Part shown: positions 9,241-19,600 of the stretch, piece after piece
Numbering within the stretch: the first letter of the stretch is position 1
How the letters are laid out: each line of letters begins with the position of its first letter
Source of the DNA: Euglena gracilis
Taxonomy: Eukaryota; Euglenozoa; Euglenophyceae; Euglenales; Euglenaceae
Length of the DNA stretch: 23,152 bases
NCBI GenBank assembly: GCA_900893395.1
Contig: CAAHFI011883080.1
Span: forward strand, 1-23,152
Direction of reading: 5' to 3'
Notes under the pieces: generated by a model
Databases searched by the model: none
Told to the model about the DNA's origin: nothing
The model's input: the letters and a program-made list of their open reading frames with translations, nothing else
Position numbers and translations under genes: made by a program

Positions 9241-9522
9241 TGCCAAGACGCGGACTTAAAAAACAGGTTTTCCAGGTCCGGGAGGCCAAAAAACATCGTT
9301 TTGGGCATTTTTTTTTCTTTCGATTTTTCCGACTTTTGACCCAAAAATGGCTGAAAACAGCTCACTCAAAACAGGCCAAAACTGTACAAAATGGCCAAAT
9401 CGGCCGAAAAATGGCCGTAACTCGGGCTGGACGGGGAGTTGCGGGAAATCAAAATAGGGTCTTAAGACGCAGTTTTTTTTAAGTCCGCGTATTAGAGGTG
9501 CAGGGACTCAGGACGGAGTCTG
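9219..9522. mobile_element. About 300-bp TIR element (MITE-like)
   Basis: The left end (9219-9262) and right end (9472-9522) are inverted repeats sharing a 22-bp exact block (CAGACTCCGTCCTGAGTCCC plus TG), then an interrupted match ending ACGCGGACTTAAAAAA. The interior holds no long ORF. A further copy of the right end is at 13440-13475. An inverted copy of part of the interior lies at about 9948-10056. Confidence 0.65.
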
Positions 9523-9621
9523 CGGCTTTGACAGCGGAAGGTTTCTCTTTCTCTTCTTCACAGCCAATCACGACGATGGCCGCACAGTTGGTGAACGTGG
9601 CTGAGGCAGGCCTTTGGACCC

Positions 9622-9900
9622 TTGCCACCCGTACCAGACTTTTTGGATGCTTTGAAAAAGCATGCACGCCTTCCGAATATTTGCCAGCGGACACCGCCCT
9701 ATTTGGGGACACATTTTCCAAAGTGGCTCGCCCTCCTCCAGGAACAGAAAAAATTGAAAGATGGCAATTCTTGCGGCGTTGGACTTTGCAAAGGTTTGAA
9801 CCGCAGGCAAATCATTTTGACAAACTTGGATGACTGGTTCACTGCCTTTGCAAAGTGGACGCTATCAGTGGATTGTGTTTTGGACAACCAGCAGGCCAGG
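9622..9900 (+). pseudogene. Unrecognised protein-like fragment
   Basis: The frame opening at 9622 reads PDFLDALKKHARLPNICQR, then FPKWLALLQEQKKLKDG, then LTNLDDWFTAFAKWTLSVDC. The composition is balanced and protein-like, without low complexity, unlike most open stretches here. An overlapping frame (9498-9833) is also open, which weakens the case. No domain is recognised. It lies between two repeat copies and may be a remnant of a mobile-element or host gene. Confidence 0.2.
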
Positions 9901-9947
9901 CCAGATCTACTCCCCCAAGCCGAGATACGGCCAATTTACAGCCCAAC

Positions 9948-10056
9948 TCTGTCGCTTTCGGCCATTTCGGGGCCAAAAAAGTCGAAAAAAATCAAAAATA
10001 TTGCTGGAACCATGTTTTTTTTTGGCCTCGCGGACCCGGAAAAACTGTTTTTTGAG
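9948..10056 (-). repeat. Inverted copy of the 9259-9360 interior segment
   Basis: On the minus strand this reads TTTTTCCGGGTCCGCGAGGC, then CAAAAAA, a T-rich run, TCGACTTTTTTGGCCC and AAATGGCCGAAAG. It parallels TTTTCCAGGTCCGGGAGGCC...CGACTTTTGACCC...AAATGGCTGAAAA at 9264-9355. Identity is roughly 70-75% by eye with indels. It is a dispersed repeat, not a gene. Confidence 0.55.
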
Positions 10057-10125
10057 CCAAAATGAGCTTTCAATCCACCAGCCTCCCGTTCTTGACCCGA
10101 AATCCCAAGATGTGCTGCGCTCTGT

Positions 10126-10338
10126 TTGTGTGTTGTGCGTGCGGATTTGTGTCGCACACCAAAACACATGCCAAAGTGTCATTGTGCAGCACCCTGTGAT
10201 TGCACTTGTGTTCATGGTGTTTGCTTTTTCTGTTCCCCATGCTGTGCATCATACCTTCCTCCCAAACCCACAAATCATGCTGATTTTCATCCCCAGAAAG
10301 TGTTCACGGGTGCCACACTGCGAGACGTTTACAGCTAA
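10126..10338 (+). CDS. Cys-rich open stretch, unrecognised
   Basis: A 70-codon frame has a dense Cys pattern, KCHCAAPCDCTCVHGVC then FFCSPCC, before a Pro/His-rich tail. It could be an exon of a Cys-rich protein, but two overlapping plus-strand frames are also open and no splice signals were verified. Low confidence. Confidence 0.15.
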   Translation: MCVVRADLCRTPKHMPKCHCAAPCDCTCVHGVCFFCSPCCASYLPPKPTNHADFHPQKVFTGATLRDVYS

Positions 10339-10345
10339 CGGCGCG

Positions 10346-10503
10346 AGAATTGGCCCGAGCTGGCAGGATATTTGGCCCTCCCCCTTATCATTTTGGCCCA
10401 TGGGCTCAAATGATTTGGCCCGAGGCGGCAAATATTTTGGCCCCAGGTTGGCAATATATTTGGCCCCTGCAGCCCTAAAATTTGGCCCCATCCTGTATGG
10501 AGA
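10346..10503 (+). repeat. Degenerate 22-bp minisatellite (TTTGGCCC)
   Basis: TGGCCC occurs at 10351, 10373, 10394, 10416, 10438, 10461 and 10493. The first six spacings are 22, 21, 22, 22 and 23, and the last is 32. Sequence between the cores has largely diverged while spacing is kept. Confidence 0.75.
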
Positions 10504-10828
10504 TAGACAGTGTGCGCCTGCTTACAGCGGGCTGAGCGTTTGGCACATCAGTTACCTGGTTGGACTTTCCCATCATGAAGGAAGATGCTACTGCACTCAT
10601 TCCTTTCAATGTGCAACTTCTGAAGCAATCTGTGATGAACAATTGTGAAAACGAACGACCTCTGGAATTTCCCTAAGAGCCCTTTGACAAACACTGCTTG
10701 CAAAGTAATGAGATGGCGCCAAAAAAAAGACAACCAAGTACGCCTGGGTTGACAAGGTCAGTAGGCGAGCAATGTCGTGACAGTAATCAAACTGGTGGTC
10801 GGTGTTTGAGAATGCGCTGGACGATTTC
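10504..10828. other. Unassigned stretch
   Basis: No gene recognised. A short frame starting at 10574 (MKEDATALIPFNVQLLKQSV...) ends after 33 codons and could be an exon end or chance. Confidence 0.25.
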
Positions 10829-10834
10829 AAGGTG

Positions 10835-10925
10835 TCCCCCCCCCGAATAGAAGCCTCCCCCCCCCCGGTTTTCGACCAACGTTCCGAATAGTAGCCCCGG
10901 GGGCTTCTATTTGTGGGGGGGGGGT
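10835..10925. repeat. C-run/G-run inverted repeat (GAATAGAAGCC type)
   Basis: The left arm is a C-run followed by GAATAGAAGCC (10836-10855). The right arm is GGCTTCTATT followed by TGTG and a G-run (10902-10924). A third internal GAATAG-AGCC copy lies at 10886-10897. The architecture matches the G-tract MITEs at 8249 and 22352 but with different arm sequence. Confidence 0.6.
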
Positions 10926-10929
10926 TAAG

Positions 10930-11550
10930 CAGAGTTGGCATTATGGGAAACAGCATTTTTGCTCCACTGGTTCCTTCAATCCAAGGATTCTGGTTTGATA
11001 TAACCCTATAAAAATTTTTGAGGTGAAAAGAACGAAACAGAGAATCAGTTTATGAAGAACAAGAAAAGTGAAATGGAAAGCACAGGTGTGGGTGTTTGCT
11101 TGTGCGCAATTTCAAATGGTATTTGGTGGCAAGGATTGAACTTGAAAGCTCAGGGTCATCAGTCAATGAAATATAAATATCTTTCAGCTTCTCTCGCAGA
11201 AAAACTCCTTTTCAACTTCTTTTGGATGGCCAGCATGTGGATATTGGCTTCAGACACCAGGCCTAGTGGTCAGTCTAGTGTAGCAGCAGAACTGAATTCC
11301 AAAGATTTTTAAGGGGACAGGGCAACCAGAGACATATTTTGCATGGATCATTATAGAAAAAAAGATGAGTGCAAGAGGAAATTACTGACATGTGCTGTGC
11401 AATGAAATTCCAAAATGTTCCTTTGAGATTGGGCAGAACAGAAATATTTACAGAGAAGGCAAAAAAGGAGCTTGGGCGGGATATCTTTTGGTAGTGGCCT
11501 CTTTCGATGACGTCTTCTTGATGAAGTCCACCCACAGATTGCACAGGCAT
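10930..11550. other. Unassigned stretch
   Basis: Open stretches at 11052-11312 (plus, 86 codons) and 11275-11550 (minus, 91 codons) have no recognisable domain. No repeats or RNA genes were found. Confidence 0.25.
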
Positions 11551-11554
11551 TGTA

Positions 11555-11708
11555 TACTACAAAAAAGGGGTGGCGGACGCCGGTTCTGTCCTGAACCCGG
11601 CGTCCCGGACGCCGGGTTCAGGACAGAACCGGCGTCCGCCACCCCTTGTTTAAAGCGGCGTTTTAGAGACGCCGGGTTCAGGACAGAACCGGCGTTCACC
11701 CCCTTCGG
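11555..11708. mobile_element. ACGCCGG hairpin element, copy 1
   Basis: A perfect inverted repeat with 38-bp arms (11567-11604 and 11608-11645) and a 3-base CCG loop carries GACGCCGGTTCTGTCCTGAA in its left arm. It is followed by a third, partial copy of the arm (about 11655-11696). The flanks TACTACAAAAAAGGGGTGGC and ...CCCTTCGG are shared with the copy at 21997-22151, which defines a 154-bp dispersed element without coding capacity. Confidence 0.8.
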
Positions 11709-11839
11709 GCCAGGGAGCACTTAGAAGTACGTTCACTAGCATTCCCCTTTAGTCCCATGGGGAACAGAAAACGTCCCAAAGCAAATTCTGAAAAAAAAAC
11801 CAGAGGATTCAAACATAAAATCTCTGAAACTCTAAAAAA

Positions 11840-12290
11840 GCCATGGGGGTTCCAGCCGTATTCCCCAACCGTATTTCTGACAGAAAAAAACCCAGCAGGT
11901 CCAGCCAAAATTTCCCAACCGTGATAATAAACCCAGCGCGGTCCAACCACAGTTTCCCCTCCGTATGTCTGAAACAACCCAGGGGCTCCAGCCAACATTT
12001 GCCAGCCGCAATTCTGAAAAACGCACGGGGGGTTCCAGCCAGCATTTAACAACCGTATTTCTAAAAAACCCAGGGGGGTCCAGCCAACATTTCCCAACCG
12101 TAATTCTAAGAAAAAACCCAGGGTGGGCAGTCAACATTAAACCGAATTTTTGAAATAACCCAGGGCGGGTCCAGCCAAAATTCCCTGCCGTATGTCTGAA
12201 AAAAACCCAGGGGGGGTCCACCCAAAATTCCCAACCGTACTTCTGAAAAAAATCCAATGGGGTCCAGCCAAAATTTCTGTAATGTGTCTC
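11840..12290. repeat. 45-48-bp minisatellite, about 10 copies
   Basis: TCCAGCC-type cores occur at 11852, 11900, 11942, 11987, 12034, 12079, about 12127, 12170, 12218 and 12263. The unit is about GGTCCAGCCAACATTTCCCA followed by ACCGTATTTCTGAAAAAACC. On the minus strand it encodes Phe/Gly/Trp-rich 15-16-residue repeats such as GNFGWTPPGFF, but unit lengths of 43 and 47 shift the frame. It is read as a minisatellite rather than a gene. Confidence 0.85.
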
Positions 12291-12506
12291 CTTGCCGGCA
12301 ATATGTTTTGCCCTGTAATCAGTGCAGCTGTAGCAACCTGTATGCCTAGCAATCCTCCCCCCCCACCTCAGAAACTGCAAAACGCTTGCCGTCAGTCATC
12401 CATGATATTTTGCACTCAGCAATTGTGCCTTTTATCCCCTTTCATCCAAGGAGATTTTTGTTTCTGGGGTCACATTGGCACACTTTTTTACACAAAATAC
12501 AGTCCC

Positions 12507-12612
12507 AAACCGGACGCCGGGTTTTGGACAGAACCGGCGTTCCTAACGCCGAAAACCCGTGGGGGGGACGCCGGTTCTGTCCTGAACCCGGCGTCTCAAA
12601 CGCCGGTTTAAT
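12507..12612. mobile_element. ACGCCGG hairpin element, subtype 2
   Basis: The left arm begins AAACCGGACGCCGGGTTTTG. The right arm is ACGCCGGTTCTGTCC...AACCCGGCGTC, then AAACGCCGGTTTAAT. A TCCTAACGCC and a GTGGGGGGG tract lie between the arms. The same arrangement recurs at 23011-23152. The core is shared, in reverse orientation, with the 11555 and 21997 elements. Confidence 0.75.
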
Positions 12613-12854
12613 TGTTTTTAAATAGCAAAAGCTGTGCAGTGTGGTGCAAATCAAAGAGCCTGCAATACCTGTGCACGGCATGCACGGCTCATTTATCTTT
12701 ACAGTGGATGGCCGAACATCCAAAAGAAATCTTGGGCCATTATGAATTGGAAAGGCGTTGGGCAAAGGATCTTTCAGTTCAGTTCGCCAATGCCGTCACA
12801 TCCAGACAGGAAAGAATATGCAATGAAGATTCTTGGTGTGTGACGTTTTGGTGA
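12612..12854 (+). CDS. Possible exon, unrecognised
   Basis: An 80-codon frame reads KSCAVWCKSKSLQYLCTACT then LSLQWMAEHPKEILGHYELE, with balanced protein-like composition and four Cys early on. A second overlapping frame is also open, so either could be chance. No family is recognised, and no start context or splice sites were verified. Confidence 0.15.
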   Translation: MFLNSKSCAVWCKSKSLQYLCTACTAHLSLQWMAEHPKEILGHYELERRWAKDLSVQFANAVTSRQERICNEDSWCVTFW

Positions 12855-13250
12855 TGTTTTTGGTGATGGAGATTCTTGGTTGGCATTTATTTGAAAGATT
12901 TTTTCAGTGTGGTTCATATTTTTAATCTTTTTAAAAACATCTGCATAAGCAAACCCTTGTTGACCAGAACATGGGGGCGCAAGTCAACCGAGAAATTTGC
13001 AATAATGTTGCAGATGTCGCATCGTAATGTTTGCAGCATGCGTGAGGTTTGTTTCTTTTGGATCAACACACAAATCTTTTCTCTTTTTTAAATGGATATT
13101 TCTTTGGTTTTCAATGAATATTCAGTCTGATACAATCTCTCCACAAATGGTGTCTCTGTTTTGGCCTCCCACCTCCCAAATTCTTGCCCCGAGATGCATT
13201 TTCATTGATTGTTTGAAACCTCAAAATGTCAGAGTTACACCTAACGCCCG
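12855..13250. other. Unassigned AT-rich stretch
   Basis: No gene, RNA or repeat is recognised. Short open frames are T/F-rich, as expected from base composition. Confidence 0.3.
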
Positions 13251-13251
13251 A

Positions 13252-13425
13252 TTCTTTCGCACTTCACACCGTATTTATTTGCACTTTTGGTCAATATTTT
13301 TGCACTTTATCTCAAAAATGTTTGCACATGTTAAACATTTTTCGCACGTTATCTCAAAAATGTTGGCACTTTATCTCAAAATATTTGCCTACGTTCCGAA
13401 AATTTTTGCACACGGATCGGGTGTT
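13252..13425 (+). repeat. Degenerate 21-22-bp minisatellite (TTTGCAC...CTCAAAAATG)
   Basis: GCAC or GCCT cores lie at 13259, 13281, 13302, 13324, 13344, 13366, 13387 and 13408, with spacings of 20-22. The best-conserved unit is TTTGCACTTTATCTCAAAAA. It is unrelated in sequence to the 22-bp array at 10346 but has the same period. Confidence 0.75.
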
Positions 13426-13439
13426 TTCACGTTTGCCCT

Positions 13440-13550
13440 TAAGTCCGCGTCTTAGGTGCAGGGACTCAGGACAGGGTTGCGTCTACGCCGCCGGACTTCA
13501 GGCATGAGGTCTGTGTCTTAAAACGCAGTCTCCGTCCAAATGCTGCGTCT
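13440..13550. repeat. TIR-element end copy and GTCTTAAAACGCAG segment
   Basis: AAGTCCGCGTCTTAGGTGCA, then GGGACTCAGGAC, copies the right end of the 9219-9522 element. It is followed by GTGTCTTAAAACGCAG and TGCGTCTTAAAA, the same vocabulary as the satellite spacers. It leads straight into the satellite's left bracket. Confidence 0.6.
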
Positions 13551-13619
13551 TAAAACCTATTTTCTAGGCCCGACGCCTGTCTTGAAATTCTACTGACATT
13601 AACGGATTTCAAGCTGAAA

Positions 13620-16600
13620 TTGTTTATGTCGGTCGATTTCCATTCAGGCGCCCGTTTATGTCGGTCGATTTCCATTCAGGCGCCGTTTATGTCAGTCGAT
13701 ATCCATTCAGGCGCCCGTTTATGTCGGTCGATTTCCCATTCAGGCGCCCGTTTACGTCGGTCGATTTCCATCCCATTGAAATATGTTGCTGGTCAGATTG
13801 GGAACTTTTAGGACTTTTTGGACATTTTGGATTTCCCTTTTTTCGACATTTTTGGTCCTATGGGGTTGTGGAGGAGTTCTGATCAGACAAAAACCAAATT
13901 TGTGGCCAGGTGATCACAGCTGGCTGAACTTTGGATGGAACAGACGGAAGGACGGTATTTAAGATTATTATTTTCTGGATCTTCAGAAAAAGCATTCGGC
14001 AAATTTGTCCTGAACCAGTTGTCATCACTGGTCATCTGAAAGAAAAACTTTCGGCTGAGGAGTGATTTGGCAACGTCAAACCTATGTTCTGGGCTTGACG
14101 CTGCTTATTGAATTATATTGACATCATCGGCTTTCGGGGCCAAGGCTGTGTTGATAGCAACATGTTCATAGCAACATGGCTTTGGTCAAAATCTGTGTTT
14201 CTAAAGTACGCAGATTCTGTCCTGAGTCTGTGTTTCGAAACGCTCAGCCTGTTATTCGGCCTGAGTCTGCGTTTCGAAACGCAGACTCAGGTCAGAGTCT
14301 GCGTTTAAGATGCAGTTCTTGATATAGAGATTGAAAAAAGAAAAAAGCATTCCGAAAAAAAGGCAAAAGGTTGGTCGACATTAACGGGCTTTCAGGCTGA
14401 AACTGACAACGTCCCAAAACGGAACAAAAAGGCATTCAAAAAAAAACACAAAAGGTTGGTCGATTTCCAAGACATCGGAAACCGTTTATGTCAGTCGATT
14501 TCCATTCAGGCGCCCGTTTATGTCAGTCGATTTCCCATTCAGCGCCCATTTATGTCAGTCGATTTCCATTCAGGAGCCCGTTTATGTCGGTCGATTTCCA
14601 TCCATTGAAATCTGTTGCTGGTCAGATTGGGAATTTTAGTGACTTTTTGGACATTTTGGATTTCCCTTTTTTTCGACAGTTTTGGTCCTATGGGGTTGTG
14701 GAGGAGTTATGGATCAGACAAAAACCAAATTTTGTGGCCAGGTGATCACAGCTGGCTGAACTTTGGATGGAACAGACGGAAGGACGGTATTTAAGATTGT
14801 TATTTTCTGGATCTTCAGAAAAAGCATTCGGCAAATTTGTCCTGAACCAGTTGTCATCACTGGTCATCTGAAAGAAAACTTTCGGGTGAGCAGTGATTTG
14901 GCAATGTCAAACCTATTTTCTGGGCTGACGCCTGTATTGCAATTATATTGACATCATCGGATTTCGGGCCAAGGCTGTGTTCATAGCAACATGGCTTTGG
15001 TCAAAATCTGTGTTTCTAAAAAAACGCAGACTCTGCCTGAGTCTGTGTTTCGAAACGCTCAGCCTGTTATTCGGCCTGAGTCTGCGTTTCGAAACGCAGA
15101 CTCAGGTCAGAGTCTGCGTTTAAGACGCAGTTCTTGATATAGAGATTGAAAAAAGAAAAGAGCATTCCGAAAAAAAAGGCAAAAGTTGGTCGACATTAAA
15201 CGGGTTCAGGCTGAAACTGACAATGTCCCAAAACGGAACAAAAAGGCATTCAAAAAAGAACACAAAAGGTTGGTCGATTCCAAGACATCGGAAACCGTTT
15301 ATGTCAGTCGATTTCCATTCAGGCGCCCGTTTATGTCAGTCGATTTCCATTCAGGCGCCCATTTATGTCAGTCGATTTCCATTCAGGCGCCCGTTTATGT
15401 CGGTCGATTTCCATTCCATTTAAATCTGTTGCTGGTCAGATTGGGAACTTTTAGGACTTTTTTGGACATTTTGGATTTCCCTTTTTTTCGACAGTTTTGG
15501 TCCTATGGGTTGTGGAGGAGTTCTGGATCAGACAAAAACCAAATTTTGTGGCCAGGTGATCACAGCTGGCTGAACTTTGGATGGAACAGACGGAAGGACG
15601 GTATTTAAGATTGTTATTTTCTGGATCTTCAGAAAAAGCATTCGGCAAATTTGTCCTGAACCAGTTGTCATCACTGGTCATCTGAAAGAAAACTTTCGGG
15701 TGAGGAGTGATTTGGCAATGTCAAACCTATTTTCTGGGCTTGACGCCTGTATTGGAATTTATTGACATCATCGGATTTCGGGCCAAGGCTGTGTTCATAG
15801 CAACATGGCTTTGGTCAAAATCTGTGTTTCTAAAAAAACGCAGACTCTGGCCTGAGTCTGTGTTTCGAAACGCTCAGTCTGTTATTCGGCCTGAGTCTGC
15901 GTTTCGAAACGCAGACTCAGGTCAGAGTCTGCGTTTAAGATGCAGTCTTGATATAGAGATTGAAAAAAGAAAAGAGCATTCCGAAAAAAGGCAAAAGGTT
16001 GGTCGAAATTAACGGGCTTCAGGCTGAAACTGACAATGTCCCAAAACGGAACAAAAAGGCATTCAAAAAAGGAACACAAAAGGTTGGTCGATTTCCAAGA
16101 CATCGGAAACCGTTTATGTCAGTCGATTTCCATTCAGGCGCCCGTTTATGTCAGTCGATTTCCATTCAGGCGCCATTTATGTCAGTCGATTTCCATTCAG
16201 GGCCCGTTTATGTCGGTCGATTTCCATCCCATTTAAATCTGTTGCTGGTCAGATTGGGAATTTTAGGACTTTTTGGACATTTTGGATTTCCCTTTTTTTC
16301 GACATTTTGGTCCTATGGGGTTGTGGAGGAGTTATGGATCAGACAAAAACCAAATTTTGTGGCCAGGTGATCACAGCTGGCTGAACTTTGGATGGAACAG
16401 ACGGAAGGACGGTATTTAAGATTATTATTTTCTGGATCTTCAGAAAAAGCATTCGGCAAATTTGTCCTGAACCAGTTGTCATCACTGGTCATCTGAAAGA
16501 AAACTTTCGGGTGAGGAGTGATTTGGCAATGTCAAACCTATTTCTGGGCTTGACGCCTGTATTGCAATTTATTGACATCATCGGATTTCGGGCCAAGGCT

Positions 16601-19600
16601 GTGTTCATAGCAACATGGCTTTGGTCAAAATCTGTGTTTCTAAAAAAAACGCAGACTCTGGCCTGAGTCTGTGTTTCGAAACGCTCAGTCTGTTATTCGG
16701 CCTGAGTCTGCGTTTCGAAACGCAGACTCAGGTCAGAGTCTGCGTTTAAGACGCAGTTCTTGATATAGAGATTGAAAAAAGAAAAAAGCATTCCGAAAAA
16801 AAAGGCAAAAGGTTGGTCGACATTAACGGCTTCAGGCTGAAACTGACAATGTCCCAAAACGGAACAAAAAGGCATTCAAAAAAGAAACAAAAGGTTGGTC
16901 GATTTCCAAGACATCGGAAACCGTTTATGTCAGTCGATTTCCATTCAGGCGCCCGTTTATGTCAGTCGATTTCCATTCAGGCGCCCTTTATGTCAGTCGA
17001 TTTCCATTCAGGCGCCCATTTATGTCGGTCGATTTCCATTCAGGCACCCGTTTATGTCGGTCGATTTCCATTCCATTAAAATCTGTTGCTGGTCAGATTA
17101 GGAACTTTTAGGGACTTTTTGGACATTTTGGATTTCCTTTTTTTCGACAGTTTTGGTCCTATGGGTTGTGGAGGAGTTCTTGGATCAGACAAAAACCATA
17201 TTTTGTGGCCAGGTGATCACAGCTGGCTGAACTTTGGATGGAACAGACGGAAGGACGGTATTTAAGATTATTATTTTCTGGATCTTCAGAAAAAGCATTC
17301 GGCAAATTTGTCCTGAACAGTTGTCATCACTGGTCATCTGAAAGAAAAACTTTCGGGTGAGGAGTGATTTGGCAATGTCAAACCTATTTCTGGGCTTGAC
17401 GCTGTATTGGAATTATATTGACATCATCGGATTTCGGGCCAAGGCTGTGTAGCAACATGTTCATAGCAACATGGCTTTGGTCAAAATCTGTGTTTCTAAA
17501 AGTACGCAGACTCTGGCCTGAGTTTGTGTTTCGAAACGCTCAGCCCGTTATTCGGCCAGAGTCTGCGTTTTAAGATGCAGTTGCTAGGTATAGAGATTGA
17601 AAAAAAAAAAAGCATTCCGAAAAAAAAGGCAAAGATTGGTCGACATTAACGGCTTTCAGGCTGAAACTGACAATGTCCCAAAACGGAACAAAAAGGCATT
17701 CAAAAAAGAAACAAAAGGTTGGTCGGTTTCCAAGACATCGGAAACCGTTTATGTTAGTCGAGTCGATTTCCATTCAGGCGCCCGTTTATGCAGTCGATTT
17801 CCATTCAGGCACCCATCAGGCACCCGTTTATGTCGGTCGATTTCATTCAGGCACCCGTTTATGTCGGTCGATTTCCATTCAGCGCGCGGTTATGTCAGTC
17901 GATTTCCATTCAGTGCGCCGTTTATGTCGGTCGATTTTCCATTCAGGCGCCCGTTTATGTCGGTCGATTTCCAATTCCATTGAAATCTGTTGCTGGTCAG
18001 ATTGGGAATTTTTAGTTTTTTGAACATTTGGATTTCCCTTTTTTCGACATTTTTGGTCCTATGGGGTTGTGGAGGAGTTATGGATCAGACAAAAACCAAA
18101 TTTTGTGGCCAGGTGATCACAGCTGGCTGAACTTTGGATGGAACAGACGGAAGGACGGTATTTAAGATTATTATTTCTGGATCTTCAGAAAAAGCATTCG
18201 GCAAATTTGTCCTGAACGAGTTGTCATCACTGGCATCTGAAAGAAAAGCTTTCGGTGAGGAGTGATTTGGCAATGTCAAACCTATTTTCTGGCTCGACGC
18301 CTGTATTGCAATATTTGACATCATCGGATTTCGGCCAAGGCTGTGTTCATAGCAACATGGCTTTGGTCAAAATCTGTGTTCTAAAAAAAATGCAGACTCT
18401 GGCCTGAGTCTGTGTTTCGAAACGCTCAGTCTGTTATTCGGCCTGAGTCTGCGTTTCGAAACGCAGACTCAGGTCAGAGTCTGCCGTTTAAGACGCAGTT
18501 CTTGATATAGAGATTGAAAAAAGAAAAAAGCATTCCGAAAAAAAGGCAAAAGATTGGTCCGAGTTTCAGGCTGAAACTGACAATGTCCCAACCAAAACGC
18601 GAACAAAAAGGCATTCAAAAAAGGAAACAAAAGGTTGGTCGATTTTCCAAGACATCGGAAACCGTTTATGTCAGTCGTTTCCATTCAGGCGCCCGTTTAT
18701 GTCAGTCGATTCCATTCAGGCACCCGTTTATGTCGGTCGATTTCCATTCAGGCACCCGTTTATGTCGGTCGATTTCCATTCAGGCGCCGTTTATTGTCAG
18801 TCGATTTCCATTCAGGCGGCGTTTATGTCAGTCGATTTCCATTCAGGCGCCCGTTATGTCGGTCGATTTCATTCAGGCTTTATGTCGGCGATTTCCATTC
18901 CATTGAAATCTGTGTCTGGTCAGATTGGGAATTTTTTAGTGACTTTTTGGACATTTTGGATTTCGCCCGTTTTTCCTTTTTGGTCCTATGGGGTTGTGGA
19001 GGAGTTATGGATCAGACAAAAACCAAATTTTGTGGCCAGGTGATCACAGCTGGCTGAACTTTGGATGGAACAGACGGAAGGACGGTATTTAAGATTATTA
19101 TTTTCTGGATCTTCAGAAAAAGCATTCGGCAAATTTGTCCTGAACCAGTTGTCATCACTGGTCATCTGAAAGAAAAGCTTTCGGGTGAGGAGTGATTTGG
19201 CAATGTCAAACCTATTTTCTGGGCTCGACGCCTGTATTGCAATTTATTGACATCATCGGATTTCGGGCCAAGGCTGTGTTCATAGCAACATGGCTTTGGT
19301 CAAAATCTGTGTTTCTAAAAAAACGCAGACTCTGGCCTGAGTCTGTGTTTCGAAACGCTCAGTCTGTTATTCGGCCTGAGTCTGCGTTTCGAAACGCAGA
19401 CTCAGGTCAGAGTCTGCGTTTAAGACGCAGTTCTTGATATAGAGATTGAAAAAAGAAAAAAGCATTCCGAAAAAAAAGGCAAAAGGTTGGTCGACATTTC
19501 AGGCTGAAACTGACAATGTCCAAAAGGAACAAAAAGGCATTCAAAAAAGGAAACAAAAGGTTGGTCGATTTCCAAGACATCGGAAACCGTTTATGTCAGT

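Noticed and set aside
11110-11165. Minus-strand AAGTTCAATCCTTGCCACCA resembling a tRNA 3' end, or its complement as a primer-binding site
   Set aside because: Only six bases separate the T-loop-like TTCAATC from ACCA, where a tRNA needs twelve. No matching 5' acceptor strand lies upstream.
14763-19000. Repeated 60-90-codon frame starting MDGTDGRTVFKI in most satellite units
   Set aside because: It is preserved because the units are nearly identical DNA. The frame lengths differ between units through indels and there is no recognisable domain.
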